Shown: positions 22,501 through 34,580, numbered from the stretch's first letter. The stretch is 64,000 bases of DNA from Symbiodinium natans (GCA_905221605.1 CAJNDS010002435.1:1176341-1240340); one strand, 5' to 3'. The notes: generated by a model not told the origin, from the sequence alone. Made by a program: numbers and translations.

Positions 22501-23270
22501 CTTCGGCAAATTGACATGGCAGCAAGATTCTGGGGACCCCATGCCCACAATGTGCCCACAATGTGCCCATCCTAGCAGACGCAGGCAGCTGTCCTGATAT
22601 GCGCGTGCGGTAGCTCTGATTGCCAGATGCAGCTTGAAGCTGGCAGTGACCAAAAGTGCGCGAAAAGTCTCGACAAGATGTGAAAAGCCAGCGGTTGGTT
22701 CGAAGTAGCTTGCCTGCCCCTGCCCCCATTCAAGTGTGAGCCTATCTTGGCGGAACCGCAGACCTTCCGCTGAAAACTACCCAAAGGCCAAAGTGAGAGC
22801 AAACGAAAGCGCGTCAGGACCTAGTCCCGAGAAGGTGCGCGGGCAGGCCTGACAAGGGCACGGGGGTTCAAGGCACTGCCACGCACCAGAATTCCAAAGG
22901 CTCAGGGTCGAAAGATGTGATCTTCGAAGGTTTTGAAAGCTAAGGCTAAGGCGGCTTCGAGAGATTTTGAGATGTATTGGGTGCGGCGGGGATCCGGCGG
23001 TTTTGGTGCAGGATCATGGTTAGTATAGGAAGGTGGGGAGCTCCAGGTGATGTTGGATGCCACTCGTAAACTGCACGATTGAATGGCTCTGCTAGATTTT
23101 TGCTTGCACTTCCTACAGTCTCGGTAGCACATACTTGTACCACAGGTACTGCCCGTGGGGTCCATCCCGCACCGGCTAGCGATGAGACGCACAGATACTG
23201 TAGCATGAACCTCGCGACCAGAGACGCCAGAAGCTAGGACTTGGAATACTCCTGGAATCTATGAGACCAG
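19520..23270 (+). other. Inter-ACP stretch with scattered coding hints
   Basis: Between ACP 1 and ACP 2 I see coding-like pieces near 19705-19770 (LAQVEEWVEVADG), 20456-20540 (VIGRMNAQLFRQLADGAGAR) and 21980-22045 (SSAPAKNKKAKPKVSK). They may be linker exons of the same synthase. No catalytic domain motif is convincing. A trinucleotide tract occupies 21379-21605. Confidence 0.3.
21379..21605 (+). repeat. Compound trinucleotide tract, GTCGTG to GTAGTT to GCA
   Basis: More than 200 bases of period-3 sequence whose unit drifts from GTC/GTG through GTA/GTT, back to GTC/GTA and finally to (GCA)n. It is open in several frames only because of this periodicity; I do not call it a gene. Confidence 0.85.
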
Positions 23271-26200
23271 GTGCGATCTGTGGTTGCCGAGATTGTGGGC
23301 ATGGAAGACTTGGTAGATGCCAGATCCTCAGGTCGTGGCCAATCGTTGCTTTAAGTACATTCCTCCACGATCCCCATCACCGCAAAATATGCGCATTTTA
23401 TATACTTCAACCGATTCCCCAAGCTTGGGTCTAGAGGGGGAAACTAGATCTCCAGGTTCAAGCCAGAAGCGTGGGAATGGCCGTAATCAGCAGTTAGCCA
23501 GGATGTTGAAGCTGCATCGTGCCCATGAGAGGACCAAGTCGATCCTTGCATCTGAAACTCTGAAGTTCCGTCTGTCAGGATACCCCGCTCATGCAAGCCG
23601 GCCTCACAAGCCAATCTGCTGCCGGGGGCTACAGGGAATGCTGCATTGCTTCCATCGGCGACTCTCACAAGGTTTCACATCGATCTCCAGGACTCTAGGA
23701 TCTATGCTTAGGCAGCCTAGGCAAAGGTTCTTCGTCATGTTGCCTGTTGGCCCGTGCATGTCGCCGGGGTTTATCATGTTTTGTTCCAAGCATACGTAAG
23801 GAGAGCTAAGCTGGTAGTGATGGAGTGGCCACGCTCTGATGCGACATGCTTGTGCTCGGAGAGTTTCATCTCCTCCCAGACGGCAACTGAGGTCTTATTG
23901 CGCAATGCACTGAGCAAGGAGATCCCAGGAGCCAGTCGGGCACCCGAAAACCAAGTTTGAGGGCACGGAACGGGTTGAAAGTCCTGACATGCCCTGACTC
24001 CCCTCTCCAGAACCTTATTGCGGGAAACTGCAGGATGCCGCCTCAGTCAGCAAAAAGTCTGTGCAATCTCCGATCTCCGAGAAGTCGCAGGGTTTTGGTT
24101 CAGAACGGGAGGCTCTCTCGCCCCTCCCACGTTACGAGCGGCTCCGGAGGTCCCCTGCCCCTCCAGGGCCTTTAGCAACCATGGCGCGCAATGAGGAAAA
24201 GGCCATGGCGGCCCTGAACCGATGGACAGCCCAGAAACGAGATATAGAGATGCAGAAGAACCTGGGTGCCTTGGCAGGGTTGGGCATCCACTGTTCTGCC
24301 GTTTTGTTGTGTCAGCAGAAGTTGTTGTATGGTGGACTGCTCGGAAGGGCCCTCAACGCTGCTCAGCACATCGTTTTTTTGTCGCTTCACGCTTCATTGG
24401 CTCTAGGATGCTCTAGGATTTTGGGCTCTCCACGGTGCCAGAATATCTCGGCACAAGGCAAGGCCACCTACATGGGCGGCGCCTTGCCCGACACAGCGGC
24501 GTATGGGCCCTACAAGCAGAACAAACGACCAAAGATTGCCTCGGAGGCCTCAGGGATCCCCATGATGCAATGCAATGAACGTTGCGGGCGACTGTCGCGT
24601 TTTCTCTTCCACGTCTGTCCCAATGCCCTTGAAGGTGAAGACCGTCAAGGAGTGCGAGCACTGGCGGCAGGACATTCTTCGCGGCGTGGCGCTTCCCAGC
24701 TGCACAGGGCCCTAGGTTCTAGGAAGACCAGCAGCGGATGCCGGCAGGATGTTCAAAACTGTTTTCAACGCTCCTACAGGGTATACACACAGAGAGTAGA
24801 GGGAGGGTGAGACAGAGGGGATTAGAATTGAGCTACGCCGAGGAAGAAGATCGCCGAGATCCAGAATGCGGCGTTGGGAGAGCACCGCATCCGCGACCTG
24901 AACGACGAGATCAATAAGGTCAGGCTGTCTTAGGAGTCGTAGAACTATGTAGAACTACTGGAGTTAGGGCCCTCAGGTCGACAGTTACCCATTATGAAGT
25001 TGTTTTTGGACCACGGGGGAGCAGCGACGTGTAGCAACTGCGACTAAATCTGCAGTGCTGTTGCCAGGACTTGCGCGAGAAGGGTTATTGGGAAGACCAG
25101 ATCAAGGCGCTTGGAGGCTGCAGCCTCAGAGTGCCTCAGATGGCGGGGCTTGGTGCAGGGCTTGCAGACAGCCTGCCATGACCCTGCTAGTAGAAAACAT
25201 GCCATAAAACATAAGTGCATGATGCAGATGCATTGGTTGGCCTAGACGAGAGAATTTCATGTCAGGTGCAGACTACAAATCCCAGCCCAAGCGGGATGTG
25301 GAGACTTACGGTGCAGAGTTGGCCTCTCACAGCGGCTACAAGTGCCCCCCCATGCAATTTGTGGAAAACAGTCGGGGGTCCGGAGGCGGTGGCCGTGTTC
25401 ATGAGCTTCCCAGCAATAAAAAAATGTTGCTGAGCGAAATGTGCTGTTGAACTACTCAGTCCAGATGTTGCTCTGTGTAACGCGAACCTCTCTTGTGCCA
25501 GCCGCCCTATACAAAAACTCCGGAAACGACGCCCTGCAAAGCTGGGCGATCTTGTGCCTTGCTGTTGGCCATCCTAATCTTCACGACATCATTCAAGAAA
25601 CCCCCTTTTTCTTTGCCAGGTACTTCGGTGCTGCAAAGGACTTGCCTGGTGTGAGGGAGCTCTTTGAAACCGAGATCATCCCGGACGCCCCTCGCAAAAC
25701 AAGGCCGCTGTTGGCAGATCGAACTCGTATCTGAGGCCTTTCGATTCCCTCGGGTTTGGGCGATCTGGGGTTTGAGTGGAAGTTCGCTACGCCCAGTACA
25801 GTGGAACCAGGCGCTCACTGAATCCCCACAGAGGCTGCAAAATGTCCCCGAGAGAACCATCGGCAGGAAGCAGCTGTTCCTCCACATCCAGCCAGATTAT
25901 TACGGCTGGCGGGATGAAGAGGATGGCATGCTGCTCTTAGAGGACGGTGGGGGTGGCCGATAGGAACTGCAAACACAAGAGTTGCTGGGAGGCTGAAGTA
26001 GAGGTACGTTTGCTTGTGGCCAAGTGATCAGTCGCCAGTCAGCTCAAGGTCCCACAGAGGCTTCTGATAGGTTGCATCGCTTCGGGGTTTTGAGTCGTTC
26101 CTGAAGAAGCTGCACAAGAGCAGCCCCTGCTGTCATTTTCCTCCTATCACATGTTTCTTCTGATGTGGGTCTGGAAATTGGAAGCAACAATTTCGGGCGT

Positions 26201-27620
26201 GACAAGGGTTCCGTCAAGCTTCCGAGATCCCTCAATCTCGCTGCAAGGAAAAGATGGCCGAAGAAGAGGCTGACACCTGGCTTAAACTATATCGGTGGGG
26301 AGAAGCCAACCTCGAACTTGGCAGTACAGGTTGGCCGCGGTCTGACGGGCAGATTCGGGCACTTGTCAAGCTTCCCGATCCAACTGAATCCAACTCCACA
26401 GCCTCATATGAGTCGCAGAGTGCCTTGTCTGACAGTGAGCCTTCAAGAGAGCCTTTGCAAGGTCAAGAAGCTACAGGCTGAATGGAAAGTTGAGCAAGCG
26501 GAGCAGGCTGCCAAGGCTTCCAAGAAGCGAAAGGCCCCCAAGGAGGAAGTGCCAAAGGAGGACACCTGTCTGTAACCCTCCAAGCACTCCTCTCTGTCTT
26601 TTTAACAGAAGTCGCTGGCTCCAAAATCGGATTTTGCATTAAAGCGCAGCATCTGGAGGAGGCCAAGGCCCCAGAGCCTGAAGTGGAGAAGCCTAAAACC
26701 CAGGATTTCGCGGACTTCAAGGCCGGACCATTCAGCTGAAATCTCTTCTACCTCCCTCTTTCCCTCCCTCCCTGCCTCCCTCTCTCCATCTCCATCTCGC
26801 TCTCTCCGTCTCTCTCTCCGTCTCTCTCTCCGTCTCTCTCTCCCTCTCTCTCTCTCTCTCCCTCTCTCTTTCTCTCTCTCTGTGAACCTTTCGGGGGAAC
26901 TGCACCTGGGGTTTGTGCTGGCAGCTTTGGAACCTTAGGGGTTTCAGGACAACAGAACCTTAGGCCGAACAAACAAGCAGAATCAAAGACCCTTTCTTTC
27001 CCTTGCGAGCAGGCCTACGTGGATGTTCCAACCATGCAAGACATCGAGCGGCTCATCGTGCAGAAGAAGAAGGAGACGCTCCTGAAAAAATATGCGCCAG
27101 GCGAGTCCCAGACAAAGGACTGACAAGGTAAAGTCACCGAGCTTCATTATTCAATGATCTACTTCAAACTGCGAACTGCCTAGGTTGAAACCGTTAGCAT
27201 CTCATGCTACTTGCACCATGTCACACACGGGATTTTTAGGCACTTCGTGTTGGTTAGAGATGTTCCAAAGATGTTTCACAAGTGCAACTCGGCGAGAGTG
27301 CATCAGGCAGGGAAAAACTGGGCAGTGCTGCCGGACCAACAAGATTCTAAGGGCTTTGAGGTGACGAGCCCTTTCATGAAGTGTGTGTATGTGTGTGGAT
27401 GTTTGTGGGGGAGTTGGGATTGTGCTCTTCGTTCACCCGTTCGTTCACCCGTGGGGTCACCTAAGCAAACACCCCCAAAGTACACGCAGGGGCTGCACGC
27501 AAGCATGCAGATCGACATCCATGGAGGATGTTCATCTGCACTGCCTGTCTCGACCTTACCGAACTGTGCCGCTATGCGAAGGTCTGCCTTTCACCATGAT
27601 GTTCGACTACCCATCGCCGG
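23271..27620 (+). CDS. Acyl carrier protein domain 2, exons split around the ISY1 gene
   Basis: Exons at 23271-23318 (48 nt, VRSVVAEIVGMEDLVD), 23579-23620 (42 nt, DTPLMQAGLTSQSA, phosphopantetheine serine AGC 23609-23611) and 23892-23928 (37 nt, VLLRNALSKEIP) have exactly the lengths and phases of ACP 1. The next expected exon, LPFTMMFDYPSP, is at 27582-27620 and completes the split glycine codon. ISY1 (24181-27123), with its own start and stop, occupies the intervening intron. The donors after exons 1 and 2 are GC; the donor after exon 3 appears to be GA. No helix IV exon is found after 27620, where the ankyrin gene follows. Either the other genes are nested in introns of one synthase gene, or this ACP was broken by insertion or assembly. 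Confidence 0.7.
24181..27123 (+). CDS. ISY1: Pre-mRNA-splicing factor ISY1 (NTC component)
   Basis: A complete homologue in about 12 exons. ISY1 belongs to the Prp19-associated complex and helps hold the spliceosome during the two catalytic steps in the nucleus. ATG 24181 opens MARNEEKAMAALNRW. Pieces follow near 24480-24553 (NKRPKIASEA), 24635-24683 (ECEHWRQDIL), about 24833-24918 (KKIAEIQNAALGEHRIRDLN, the family signature), 25068-25116 (DLREKGYWEDQIKALG), 25266-25341 (ADYKSQPKRD), 25620-25718 (YFGAAKDLPGVRELFETE), about 25867-25930 (QPDYYGWRDEEDG), about 26249-26278, about 26458-26567 (LQAEWKVEQAEQAAK), about 26645-26709 and 27013-27123 (VDVPTMQDIERLIVQKKKE), ending TGA 27121-27123. The estimated length of about 300 aa matches the family. 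GC donors (25117) and GT donors (25342) are both used. It lies between two exons of ACP 2. Confidence 0.92.
26745..26882 (+). repeat. CT-rich tandem repeat in an ISY1 intron
   Basis: Pyrimidine-only tract built of TCTCTCTCCG-like and CTCC units between the last two ISY1 exons. A long polypyrimidine tract so near an acceptor could affect splicing, but that is inference. Confidence 0.85.
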
Positions 27621-27947
27621 GTACTCAGTGCGAGCCATCATGCGGGGCACAAATAAGGTGTCCGTGGGCAGGCAGTAAGTAGTGTAATCCTATACAGTCC
27701 CATGCACTGCAAGCACCCTTCTGTGTTTCCTGTGTTTCCTGTCGGCAGGATGCCGTCCCGAGGTTTGCCGGTCAATGCTTTGTCTGCTCGATCGTTGTAG
27801 GTTTGAAGCCAGACCCACTGCTGAGCATCTCACAACGGAAGTTCTTGTAGCGACGACCTGTGTCCTTGCGATTCTACCATTCATGCGAACTGAGCATTAC
27901 AAGATGTACACGAATATACAATATATCCATCACGAACATACGCCAAC

Positions 27948-29045
27948 ATGTTGCGCGTTTGGCTGGCTTCAGGGCAGCAGCTGGCGGCAGTGCCTGTGGA
28001 AAAAGTGCAGAATGTGCTGAGCTTGAAGCAACATCTTCAAGGCATCTGCGGCCTGCCGAGATTCAGACAAAGGCTCCTGGGGGATGGAATAAGCTTGGCC
28101 GATGATGTGGAGTTGGAGTCGCCTATGGACCTACAGCTGGTGCTTCTGCATTTTTCCTGTGCATCCCTGGAGCAGGCGGATGAGCTCCAAAGTGCTGCAA
28201 AGCATAACTTTGTTTCCAAGGTTGAAGAGGTGCTGTACCGACCCCAGGATCCTGATTTACGGGGGATTGCAGGAGAATCTGCTCTTTACATCGCCTCAGA
28301 AAGGGGTCACTTGGAGGTTGTCCGGCTCCTGCTGGAAGCTGGCGCGAGCAAGGATGTGATCTGTGGACGCTGGACACGCTTGACACCTCTGGGAGTCGCA
28401 TCTCGTGAAGGCCACAGGGAGGTGGTGATGTTGTTACTGGCCGGTGGATCTGGTGGCGTGGACAGAGAACGCCGTGACCGAGGGGACCGAGAAGCGTCGC
28501 CTCTGTACTTGGCATCCCTGCGTGGGCACGCTGACGTCGTGAGGTTGCTCCTGCAGGCTGGTGCTGACAAAGATGAGGCCTTCGTCTTCACATACTTTCA
28601 GTGTGACCCTGATCAACTCGTTTGCAGTGAGGTGACATCTACCCAAACACCCCTAGGTGTGGCTTCAAGAGAGGGCCACACGGAGATCGCGCACCTTCTG
28701 CTAGCAGCCGGTGCAGATCGCAACACAGGTGCCGGAAGGCATGATGAAACTCCCCTCTACCTGGCATCAGAGCAGGGTCACATCGAAATCGTGCGCTTGC
28801 TCGTTATGGCCGGTGCTGCCAAAGACAAATGCAGTGGCCCGTGGGGGAAAACTCCTATACGCATTGCATGCAGCAGAGGCCATGTGGAGATCGTGCGCCT
28901 GTTGTTACGGGCCGGCGCCAACATTGATGACTGTTCACTTGAAGATGTTTTCACCAGTGATAAGGAGGAGGACATCAGGCGTTTGCTGATTGATGCGAAG
29001 AAGGCAACCGTCAGTTCTGGGAAGAATGTGGCCACAAATTTCTGA
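27948..29045 (+). CDS. Ubiquitin-like domain plus six ankyrin repeats, intronless, 365 aa
   Basis: ATG 27948 to TGA 29045 without introns. Residues 1-72 form a ubiquitin-like beta-grasp: MLRVWLASGQQLAAV, then SLKQHLQGICGLPRFRQRLL and MDLQLVLLHF. After a short linker come six ankyrin repeats from about residue 105 to 320. They alternate between two types: PLYLAS-GH-VVRLLLxAGA and PLGVASREGH-LLL, so the array grew by copying a pair. The C-terminus is short and lysine/serine-rich. Ankyrin repeats bind proteins; a ubiquitin-like head suggests a link to ubiquitin pathways, but no partner can be named. This architecture is common in dinoflagellate genomes and usually retroposed. It stands between an ACP exon at 27620 and another at 29909. 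Confidence 0.88.
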   Translation: MLRVWLASGQQLAAVPVEKVQNVLSLKQHLQGICGLPRFRQRLLGDGISLADDVELESPMDLQLVLLHFSCASLEQADELQSAAKHNFVSKVEEVLYRPQDPDLRGIAGESALYIASERGHLEVVRLLLEAGASKDVICGRWTRLTPLGVASREGHREVVMLLLAGGSGGVDRERRDRGDREASPLYLASLRGHADVVRLLLQAGADKDEAFVFTYFQCDPDQLVCSEVTSTQTPLGVASREGHTEIAHLLLAAGADRNTGAGRHDETPLYLASEQGHIEIVRLLVMAGAAKDKCSGPWGKTPIRIACSRGHVEIVRLLLRAGANIDDCSLEDVFTSDKEEDIRRLLIDAKKATVSSGKNVATNF

Positions 29046-29908
29046 CCTGTTCTGCCCCCCGACTTGGCATGCCTGTGCATCGGTACAGCCTAGCCAGGCC
29101 TTCCCAGACACGCATCCGAAAAGGAACGAAACCAAGTCCAGCTGTGATGAACTCGAAGGATACAGTAGCTAGAAGCATTTGGCGGCTGAAGCCCAGGATT
29201 AGCGCCCTCACAGACTTCTTCGTGGCCCGGGCCGTTCCTGAGGCCGCGTGTCTGCAAGCACAGTTCCTCAAGTTACTATTAAAAGCTTCCGAGCAAAGTA
29301 AGTTCGCCGCGAAACTCGCTTGATAGTCACCCAATATGTCGGGGTGAGCATATAGGCCAGCTCCCAATTTTGGCGGTCAGCAGCTGTAGCCCACCAAATT
29401 ACATCCGTCTAAGCGACGGCACACGGTACACGTCGGATCATCTGCACAGGCTCCAGAGATACTGGATGTCGCGGCTGGTGAGGAGGCCCACTGCTGCAAA
29501 AGCGAGAATATACTCGCATTGCCGCATTGGCCAACACATTCAGCACCGCTGGCTTCGGTGACCTATGACTGTTTTTTGCTCATAGGTGCTCATAGGCCAC
29601 CGGTGGCATTTGAAGCGTAGAGCCACAGACCATTGCCACATGACGCAGGCAGCGACAGCCCGCCCCGATCTTAGAAGACTTCGAAGTGGGCGGACTGCGT
29701 TTGGGAACTATCGTGCACACGGCTCTTCTTGACAGGTTGCACCGGATGCGACCGAAGCAAACGGTAAGCTACGGTCAGCTGCAAAGGTCTTCCTCGACTG
29801 GATGGCGAGAAGACCAGGGGCCAGGCGATAGCCTCACAGTGGCCTCACAGCTTCAGCATTCTTCTCAGATCTTGCGAGAGAGCGCAGCCCTTGCGAGTGC
29901 TCAACTAG
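29046..29908 (+). other. Stretch with one coding-like piece
   Basis: A frame near 29745-29830 reads DATEANGKLRSAAKVFLDWM, then MARRPG, and looks coding. It lies about 80 bases before the ACP helix I exon at 29909 and could be a linker exon of the synthase. Nothing else is recognised. Confidence 0.3.
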
Positions 29909-29956
29909 GTCAGGAAGATCGTGGAGGACATTGTTGGTATGGACGACTTCGATGAT
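29909..29956 (+). CDS. Acyl carrier protein domain 3, helix I exon
   Basis: After CTAG a 48-base exon reads VRKIVEDIVGMDDFDD and ends at a GT donor. Length and register are identical to the first exons of ACP 1 and ACP 2. No matching phosphopantetheine-site exon occurs in the next several kilobases. The next compatible exon in this window is at 53451, which lacks a nearby helix I exon of its own. Joining them would need an intron of 23.5 kb that contains other genes. Confidence 0.65.
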
Positions 29957-31308
29957 GTGCTGCCCTCTCCATGGCCTTTTGGAAACTCCAGATGTATCTT
30001 CTCTAATTATGTTCATGTCCCCTTATTGGTAAAGGTACCCTGAAAAAGAAAGCACACTCAGAGATCTTGAGTTTTGTGGTATTGGTAAGGGGGGAGGCTA
30101 TCTTTCGGGGAGAGGGCTTGCAAGCTACTGCGCAGTAACATGGGTCCCCAGGTGACACTGCTCTTGTTCTCAAAGCCGGGCTTGAGGTGAATCAAAGACA
30201 GAGGCCAACTGCTTTAAATCCAAACAGGCAGAACAAGTTCACTTGCTGCGTGGCTCAGATCGGTCCAGCCGCTAAGCGGCCGGGACTGTTAGGAGCTTGG
30301 CAGAGTCCCTGCAGACAATAGGGAGTGGAGAAAATAATTTACAGGCAGGCTATGGAATAAGGATTCGAAGACAGTGCAGAAACTCATTGAGAACCCTCGC
30401 AGGCTAGGCACGCGCTAAGCCGCTAGGCCATGCTAGCAAGTACCGAGAGAGCTTGCGCTTCACCACAAGCAGTCAATGTTGCTTTTGCAGCGATGGCCGC
30501 GCACGAAACCACGAGCACAAACTTACCAGAGATCTGGACGCCCGGAGCCCAGCTGTGGCATCTCAGGTGCTGAGACAGCAAGAAATCAAGGGCGCAGCCT
30601 TCTCATGCGACCCTGAGAACTTGCCGGATGAACATGGAAAATCGAGCTCACCGCATGTTTTTTGCGTGTTACCTACCAGCGCTCGAAGCTTAAGAGGTCT
30701 TTGGAGAGCTTTGGCAGTCTGCAAAGCCTCGCCTTGGATGCTCAGCTGCAACAGGATCTAAAGGCTTTTTCTGTGCTTCGTGCACGTCCACTTCCTCCCA
30801 ATCACTCCCAACAGCTTGCGTGCCAGGAACATGTAAATTGAAGATGTGTAATTAAAGCCTCCACAACTTGGGCGCCCCTGCTTGGCACCAACTTTAAGTT
30901 GGCCCCTGTTAAGAACTATTGGAGCCAGGGTTGTGCTCAGGACCTTCTCACCCTTTGGAAGGCTCGGGGGTGAGGGCGGGGGGGGGGTACTTGTGCTTTA
31001 CAAGATCGCGGCTGATATGATTCTGATATCACCTTTGAGGATCTTGCAGATAGGCTTGGCACATGAGAGCTTTTGTACTGCGGCAAAAGCTTGCAAACCT
31101 CCAGCGAGTCTCAGATTGCGGAGGTTGGTGCCGAAGCATGGGCTCCAATGGCAAGACACAGTGGTCAAAGACCGTTTCAAAGTAAAGACCTAGGATCGAA
31201 ACTTGATCTGCAAAGCCTTGTAAATGCCGCTAAGCTTTTTGTCGCGCTGCACCCCAAGAACACTGTCTACACCTGGTTACACCTAGTTACACTCCTACTT
31301 GCGCGCAG
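29957..31308. other. Stretch with no recognised gene
   Basis: No convincing coding piece, RNA gene or mobile-element feature is seen here apart from a weak tRNA-like sequence on the minus strand near 30360-30438, which I do not accept as a tRNA. Confidence 0.4.
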
Positions 31309-34300
31309 GAGGTGGGTGCCAGTAAGAAGGAGACGTGCGCGGATGCCGAGGCAGCGATTCTGAAATCGCTGCTTACTGTAACAGACTGTAACTCAGTAAC
31401 GGACAAAACTCCTGGTCCGCAGCCCGATCCCAAAAAACCGCGAAGTCTGGTCACGGCGCTTGGTAAGGCCATCGTGGAGTCTGCTCTGCAAGCCACACAG
31501 AAGTGCATCAAGCAGTTGGGCCCCCAGACTTCAGCAGCTTCTCGCAGGGACGCCTCTGAAAGTCTAGAAAGCAGCACTGCCAAAGATGAGGTGGCAGCAG
31601 CGCTGCCGCTCTCTGGCAGCGAAGTGCCAGGACGAATGCGCAGCTCTCGAACATTCTAGTCAGTACTCATAGATTCCTAGTATGGCATAGCCATAGCGCA
31701 GTACTAGCATGCATCCTTGTGGCCTGGCACATCCATGACTTTGCCGATTCTGAGAGAAAAGTCTAGGAGCTCATGGGGCTCATCGAGGGCAAGCTGGCCA
31801 CCCTTCCCAAGGGAAGCTTCGCTGAGGAGCCAACAACTGACGTTTCTGAGGGAGGTTGCCATTGCTTTGCTTCTCACAGCAAAAGCAAGTGGAACTGGAA
31901 CTTGTTTCACTTCGGAAGTTGAGACGAGAGAGTGCATAAGAAGAAACCTTGGCATGGACTAGAACCAGGAGCTTGCTGCTGCACTGGCAGAGCCCTGGCA
32001 GCCGCGTGTGGCCGCACTTCGCCGGTGTCCTGCATGCATCACTGCGGATTGTGCGCACCAGTTTACTTTCACAGGATCCCCACTGCTAGTACGCAACGAC
32101 GGCAGCACGTATCATGCGGAAAGGATGGTTGCATCCCTTGCAAGGGTGGCTGCTCGGTGTTCTGACGTGGGGCTGCTTTGGAAATGATGCATCAGTTTAG
32201 GCGATGACATGATGTAGCTAGGATCTCAGGGTCAATTCCCAGGGTCAGTTCCAGTTCCTATGCAGGTTGCTCGACACCATCGATGGAGCTGTGGAAGCAT
32301 TTTGGCTGCTCAAAGATGGTTTGTGCCAGGGTCAATCGAAACAAGGCACAGCATGATTCGCAATGTCAGGAGCTTGTGCGTTGCACACATTCGGTGCTCA
32401 AGAGGGAAGCAGCTCACTCTCAAGAACCCAAGCGACACACTCCTATACGGCCTCTTCGAGAGTTACAGGAGCAAGACCGCGTGCGGGCCGGGCTGGCCGC
32501 AGCTTGCGCAGCCCTAGGTTGGGAACGCATTTTCTTCCTTTCTCAGCCGGCACAAGCCCCGCGACTCCGAATCCCTGAGAGGCCTGGATCCCTCAGAGGT
32601 GGCGAGCATGAGCCCAGAGGAGCTCAAAGCAGAGGTGCGCCGAAACGAACGGAGGGCCAGCGGAGTTCAGGAGATTCGGAGCTCCGACAAAATGGTCCTG
32701 GGAGGGAGGAAGGGTGAACATGGGTTCAACTGCTCCAAAGCCCCAGTCCCCCACGACGATGCAACTCGAGGGGCTGAATGTGGGCTGGGTGTCAGTTTAA
32801 GAGACTTGCAAGGCCGCAAGGCGCGAGCGGGAGCTCAAGCAGCGATACGAGGAGACGCTGCGGGCCATGGGCCGCTTGCCATCGAGATTCAGAAGAGATT
32901 TGTACAATTTTTTATGCTGAGTGTTGGCGACGGTTCGAGTTGTCGCTTGGTTCCTTTGGGTAATTAGCGGTCAGGGAGCTGAAGCATATTGATGACGAGG
33001 ACTGGTGGGATGTTGCAGCAACACAATCTATGGAATATCCCAAGAAGCCCCTCCCCCCCCCCCCAAAAAAAAAAAAAAACCCTCTTCTGGCTGAACTGAG
33101 GCCTCAACCCTGACGATTTTCCCTTGGATGGCGATCTGAGCTCGATGGCCGAGAAGCTGAAGGCCTGGGGCCGGGTGAAACAATGTGAAGCAGAACAACA
33201 AGCAAGTAGGTCAAAGCAAAGAATATGGGACAAACAGAGCGTCCAGAGACCACATGAGACCACAGAGACCCCTCATGTGGCACTTGCCTCCTTGGCTCAG
33301 GAAATGGAGGCGAAGCTCACAGCACTCCGAGCTGCTCGTCTTAGCCTAACCGCCTCCGTATATACATATGTATGTAAATGCACGTATACAGATTCTACCT
33401 CACGATGACGTACAAAGTGGCCACAAAAACCTTATTTTTTGAGCGGGCTCGAGGGCTTCCAAGAGACTCAGGATTCCACCCTTGCGAACGCGCAGCGTGC
33501 CAAAGAGATTTGGGAGGTGGCCGAACTCCTTATTGAAACGCTGCCTGCCTCCCATTCTCTGTATTTTCTGTGGCTTCAGAGGTGAAGGGAAGAGGGGAAG
33601 CGGAGGGAGGGCGTGGGTCTCTTTGAGCACGGGTTCCGTTCAACCCATGCTGTGCATGGGTTTCAAGGCTTTCTTGCCCTGGCAGGAGCTCCGTCAACCG
33701 CCGCTGCTGCCCAGAGATGCTGAGGCTTGAGGGAGGTTCATCAGTTGCTGACACTTGACATGGTCTTGCCTTGTGTCGCATCGCCTGATGGTAGAAATTA
33801 GCGTCCACACTGAGTACTTCGGGGTTGTAATTTGTCTAGCATCCGCCAGGTGTTGCGAGTTTTGTGCTCTCGCCCATGGACGGTACGGCATCCACATTAG
33901 GGTTTGATGTTTACTCCAACTCATGTGTAGATCCCAATGCATCCTTTTCTGCTAGCTCCCTGGCAGGCAGTTGAGGTGGCCGCCAATGCGCCACAGAGCA
34001 TCACTGCTGCAACAGCTTCCGCGGTGGCAGCCAGCCTTCGGGCATGGGAGGCCGCTGAGACCAGGCTTTGTCGATACCTTCGATACCTATCATTTATCTC
34101 ACATGTTTGCATGGAAGCTTGTAGTGGCACCGTGGTACTGATAATCTGATACAAGTTCAAGAATCTGCCAAGCTTAAACAAGCATCTACACTAGAGCAAC
34201 ATCTTGAGTCTATGTAGATGCGGGGAAGGAACCACAAGAGTAATGCAGATCCAATCTGCACTTGAAAAGCTTACCCTTGCCAGAGGCCTGTGCAATCTTA

Positions 34301-34580
34301 TGCAACGGAGGTACCTTGAACACAGCTGGAACGCCATTTCAACAAGATTCGGCCTAAAGATTCCTGGTGATCCCCAGTGGGGGCTGTGAGGACCTGCGCG
34401 CAGAGCGAGCAAAGGAGGCCGAGGCTTGGAAGCAAAAAGAGGACTTTGAAGAGCCGAGGGCCACATGCTTCATTGAAAGGAATCTCATGTCCACAGTCCA
34501 CAGTGTCCTTATAAGGAGAGCCTCCACGCAGCCATCCGTGGCCACAGCACGGCCAAAGAGGCCGAGGTCGGGCATTTGTG
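31309..34580 (+). CDS. Unrecognised coiled-coil protein, many small exons
   Basis: Exon pieces with good borders: 31309-31377 (EVGASKKETCADAEAAILKS), 31423-31462 (donor GTAAGG), 32266-32318 (LLDTIDGAVEAFWLLKD), about 32420-32517, 32547-32670 (SMSPEELKAEVRRNERR), 32813-32890 (AARRERELKQRYEETLRAMG), about 33121-33173 (SSMAEKLKAWGR), 33301-33342 (EMEAKLTALRAAR), 33454-33546 (ANAQRAKEIWEVAELLIE), 33686-33726, 33971-34063 (SAVAASLRAWEAAETR), 34391-34453 (EDLRAERAKEAEAWKQKE) and about 34510-34575. The frame is alanine-, glutamate-, arginine- and leucine-rich with heptad-like spacing throughout, so a long helical coiled coil is likely, perhaps structural or cytoskeletal. No family is recognised. Start and stop are not placed, and exon joins are approximate. 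Confidence 0.5.
33053..33080 (+). repeat. Poly(C)-poly(A) tract
   Basis: A run of C directly followed by a run of about 15 A, in an intron of the coiled-coil gene. It could be the scar of a retroposed poly(A) tail, but no element body is recognisable. Confidence 0.7.

Noticed and set aside
30360-30438. Minus-strand tRNA-like sequence with an A-box (TGGCCTAGCGG) and TTCGAATCC
   Set aside because: Acceptor stem pairs at only four of seven positions and no T stem forms. At best a decayed tRNA-derived repeat.
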